This document shows positions 6,971 to 8,004 of a stretch of DNA of 8,004 nucleotides, piece after piece. The translations under genes and the position numbers were made by a program. The notes beneath the pieces were generated by a model. The model saw nothing but the letters and a program-made list of their open reading frames with translations, did not search any database and was not told where the DNA came from. Position 1 is the first letter of the stretch. Each line of letters starts with the position of its first letter. This stretch comes from Betaproteobacteria bacterium (GTDB lineage: Bacteria > Pseudomonadota > Gammaproteobacteria > Burkholderiales > SG8-41), in contig JAJTHX010000061.1 in NCBI GenBank assembly GCA_021300125.1, positions 1 to 8,004 of the forward strand, in the 5' to 3' direction.

Positions 6971-7105
6971 TTAGGCCGTGGAAGAACCCGAAAGGTTGAA
7001 TACGGGCGAGCTGGAAGCCGGTGCGGCTCTCCCGCCGCCGCCGGCACAGGAAACCAGCAGCGATGCGGCAATGAGAATCAGGACGGATCCTGTCGAAACG
7101 CACAT
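6971..7105 (-). CDS. Possible small lipoprotein (44 aa)
   Basis: The ATG at 7105-7103 opens a 44-codon frame ending with TAA at 6973-6971. The product begins MCVSTGSVLILIAASLLVSC: a hydrophobic signal segment followed by an apparent lipobox (LVSC) with Cys20, then a Gly-rich and Ser/Ala/Pro-rich tail. That pattern is what a type II signal peptide looks like, so the product could be a tiny lipoprotein or the start of a longer one that has been cut short. It overlaps the last 28 bases of the regulator pseudogene in another frame, and no clear ribosome binding site precedes the ATG. In enterobacteria the lipoprotein QseG is encoded next to GlrR, but no similarity to QseG can be claimed. Confidence 0.3.
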   Translation of the reverse strand: MCVSTGSVLILIAASLLVSCAGGGGRAAPASSSPVFNLSGSSTA

Positions 7106-8004
7106 GCGCGCTGCGGCTTGAACAGCCGGGGATCAAGCTGATGGCGCTGCAGCAGCTTGTGGAATTCGGTGCATTTGTGCTTGGCCATGCGCGAGGCATG
7201 GGAGACGTTGGCATCGGTGCTTTTCAGCAGCTGGGCCAGGTATTCGCGCTCAAATCGGCACCGCGCCTGCTCGAAGGGCAGAATTTCCTGGGTCTCGCGG
7301 CGGATGACCTGTTCCATCAGGCCGGCGGGAATCAGCGGCGTGGTCGCCAGCGCCACCAACCGCTCGACGACGTTGTAGAACTGGCGCATATTGCCGGGCA
7401 AGTTCGCGGTGACCAGCAACTCCATCGCCTCCGGCGCCGGCCCTGCGACCGGCTTCTTGTGGCGCAGCACCACTCGTTCAGGAAATGCGTGACCAGGGGA
7501 GCAATATCCTCGCGCCGTTCCTGCAGGCAGGGCAAGCGCAGGCAGACCATCTTGAGCCGGCAATACAGGTCCTCGCAGAAACACCCCGCGGAAAATTCCG
7601 CCTCTAGGTCTCGGTGCGTCGCCGAAATCACCCGCACATCGATTGCCACATCCTGCAACCCGCCAACCGGCCGCACCTGCCGTTCCTGCAGTGCGCGCAG
7701 CAGCTTGATCTGATGTGCAGGTGGCATGTCGCCGATCTCGTCGAGCAGGGCCTTGGCACCAAAAGGCTTGGCGAAATAGCCGAATACACCGTTCTTGACC
7801 GCGGATACCGCGTCGGGAATAGTGCCGTGCGCGGTCAGCATGATGACTCTGGCAAAGCGGGATTCTCGGCGCGGATCGCCTCGAACAGGGCCATGCCGCC
7901 CATCTGCAGGTCGGTGACCACCACCTGCGGGCGCGACACCGCAAGCCGGGCTATCGCGCCCTCACCGCTGTCCACCCCAATGACACGGTAGCCCGCGGCA
8001 TCGA
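7078..8004 (-). pseudogene. Degenerate sigma-54-dependent response regulator, GlrR/QseF-like (5' end outside window)
   Basis: GlrR-type proteins have a receiver, an AAA+ sigma-54 activator domain and a C-terminal helix-turn-helix. All three are recognisable but in three frames. Frame one (8004 to about 7860) holds the receiver with the phosphoacceptor in VVVTDLQMGGM. Frame two (about 7859-7480) has VIMLTAHG, the KPF lysine, then LLDEIGDMPPAHQIKLLRAL, SATHRDL and EDLYCRL. Frame three (about 7479-7078) has NLPGNMRQFYNVVERL and an HTH like that of GlrR (ANVSHASRMAKHKCTEFHKLL). Roughly 110 codons with Walker A and GAFTGA are missing at 7748-7728. The usual FREDLYYRL arginine-finger region reads FCEDLYCRL. 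Two frameshifts plus loss of the ATPase core mean it cannot work as an activator. Confidence 0.9.

Noticed and set aside
6853..7071. Minus-strand frame with KGKER repeats
   Set aside because: The apparent repeat peptide is only the translation of the purine strand of the tandem repeat; no start signal or conserved feature supports it.
6659..7141. A 160-codon plus-strand frame across the flhDC upstream region
   Set aside because: The composition is erratic, it reads through the pentanucleotide tract as FPFLS-type repeats, and there is no ribosome binding site or recognisable domain.
7332..7841. A 169-codon frame as a stand-alone truncated regulator gene
   Set aside because: It lacks the start of the receiver and the ATPase core and ends in an out-of-frame Arg/Trp-rich tail, so it is a fragment of the pseudogene.

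Overview
The window is a flagellar gene cluster transcribed entirely from the minus strand (right to left), plus a decayed regulator at the right edge. FlhDC as master regulator, the order flhD-flhC-motA-motB, the proton-type MotA/MotB pair and the high GC content point to a betaproteobacterium. A methyltransferase gene and an HDOD gene between motB and flhB, with no chemotaxis genes there, fits my recollection of Rhodocyclales-type clusters. That placement is inference and was not checked by a search.

Layout in the direction of transcription. (1) About 8004-7078 holds the remains of a sigma-54-dependent response regulator of the GlrR/QseF type. It is spread over three frames, has lost the Walker A and GAFTGA region, and carries several Arg-to-Cys type changes, so it is almost certainly a pseudogene. 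(2) Overlapping its 3' end is a possible 44-codon lipoprotein ORF (7105-6971). Its stop codon abuts a (TTTCC)n pentanucleotide tract (6927-6969). (3) About 540 bases (7077-6536) precede flhD without a convincing ordinary gene. They hold a perfect DnaA 9-mer overlapping a sigma-54-like -24/-12 element, two clean inverted repeats, and a strong ribosome binding site. (4) flhD and flhC encode the FlhD4C2 master activator. (5) After a 168-base gap with a GC-rich hairpin come motA and motB (the stator), then a membrane-anchored class I SAM methyltransferase gene that overlaps or closely follows motB, and an HDOD-domain gene 3 bases later. (6) After a 90-base gap come flhB and flhA, export-gate proteins of the flagellar type III secretion system, with a 1-base stop/start overlap. 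flhA runs off the left edge.

Together these genes cover the top of the flagellar hierarchy (FlhDC), torque generation (MotAB) and protein export (FlhAB). The two accessory genes within the cluster (methyltransferase, HDOD) have no assigned role in flagellation. The core genes are textbook. The parts worth a second look are the flhDC upstream region with its repeat tract, the dead regulator beside it, and the variant NPAH autocleavage motif of FlhB.
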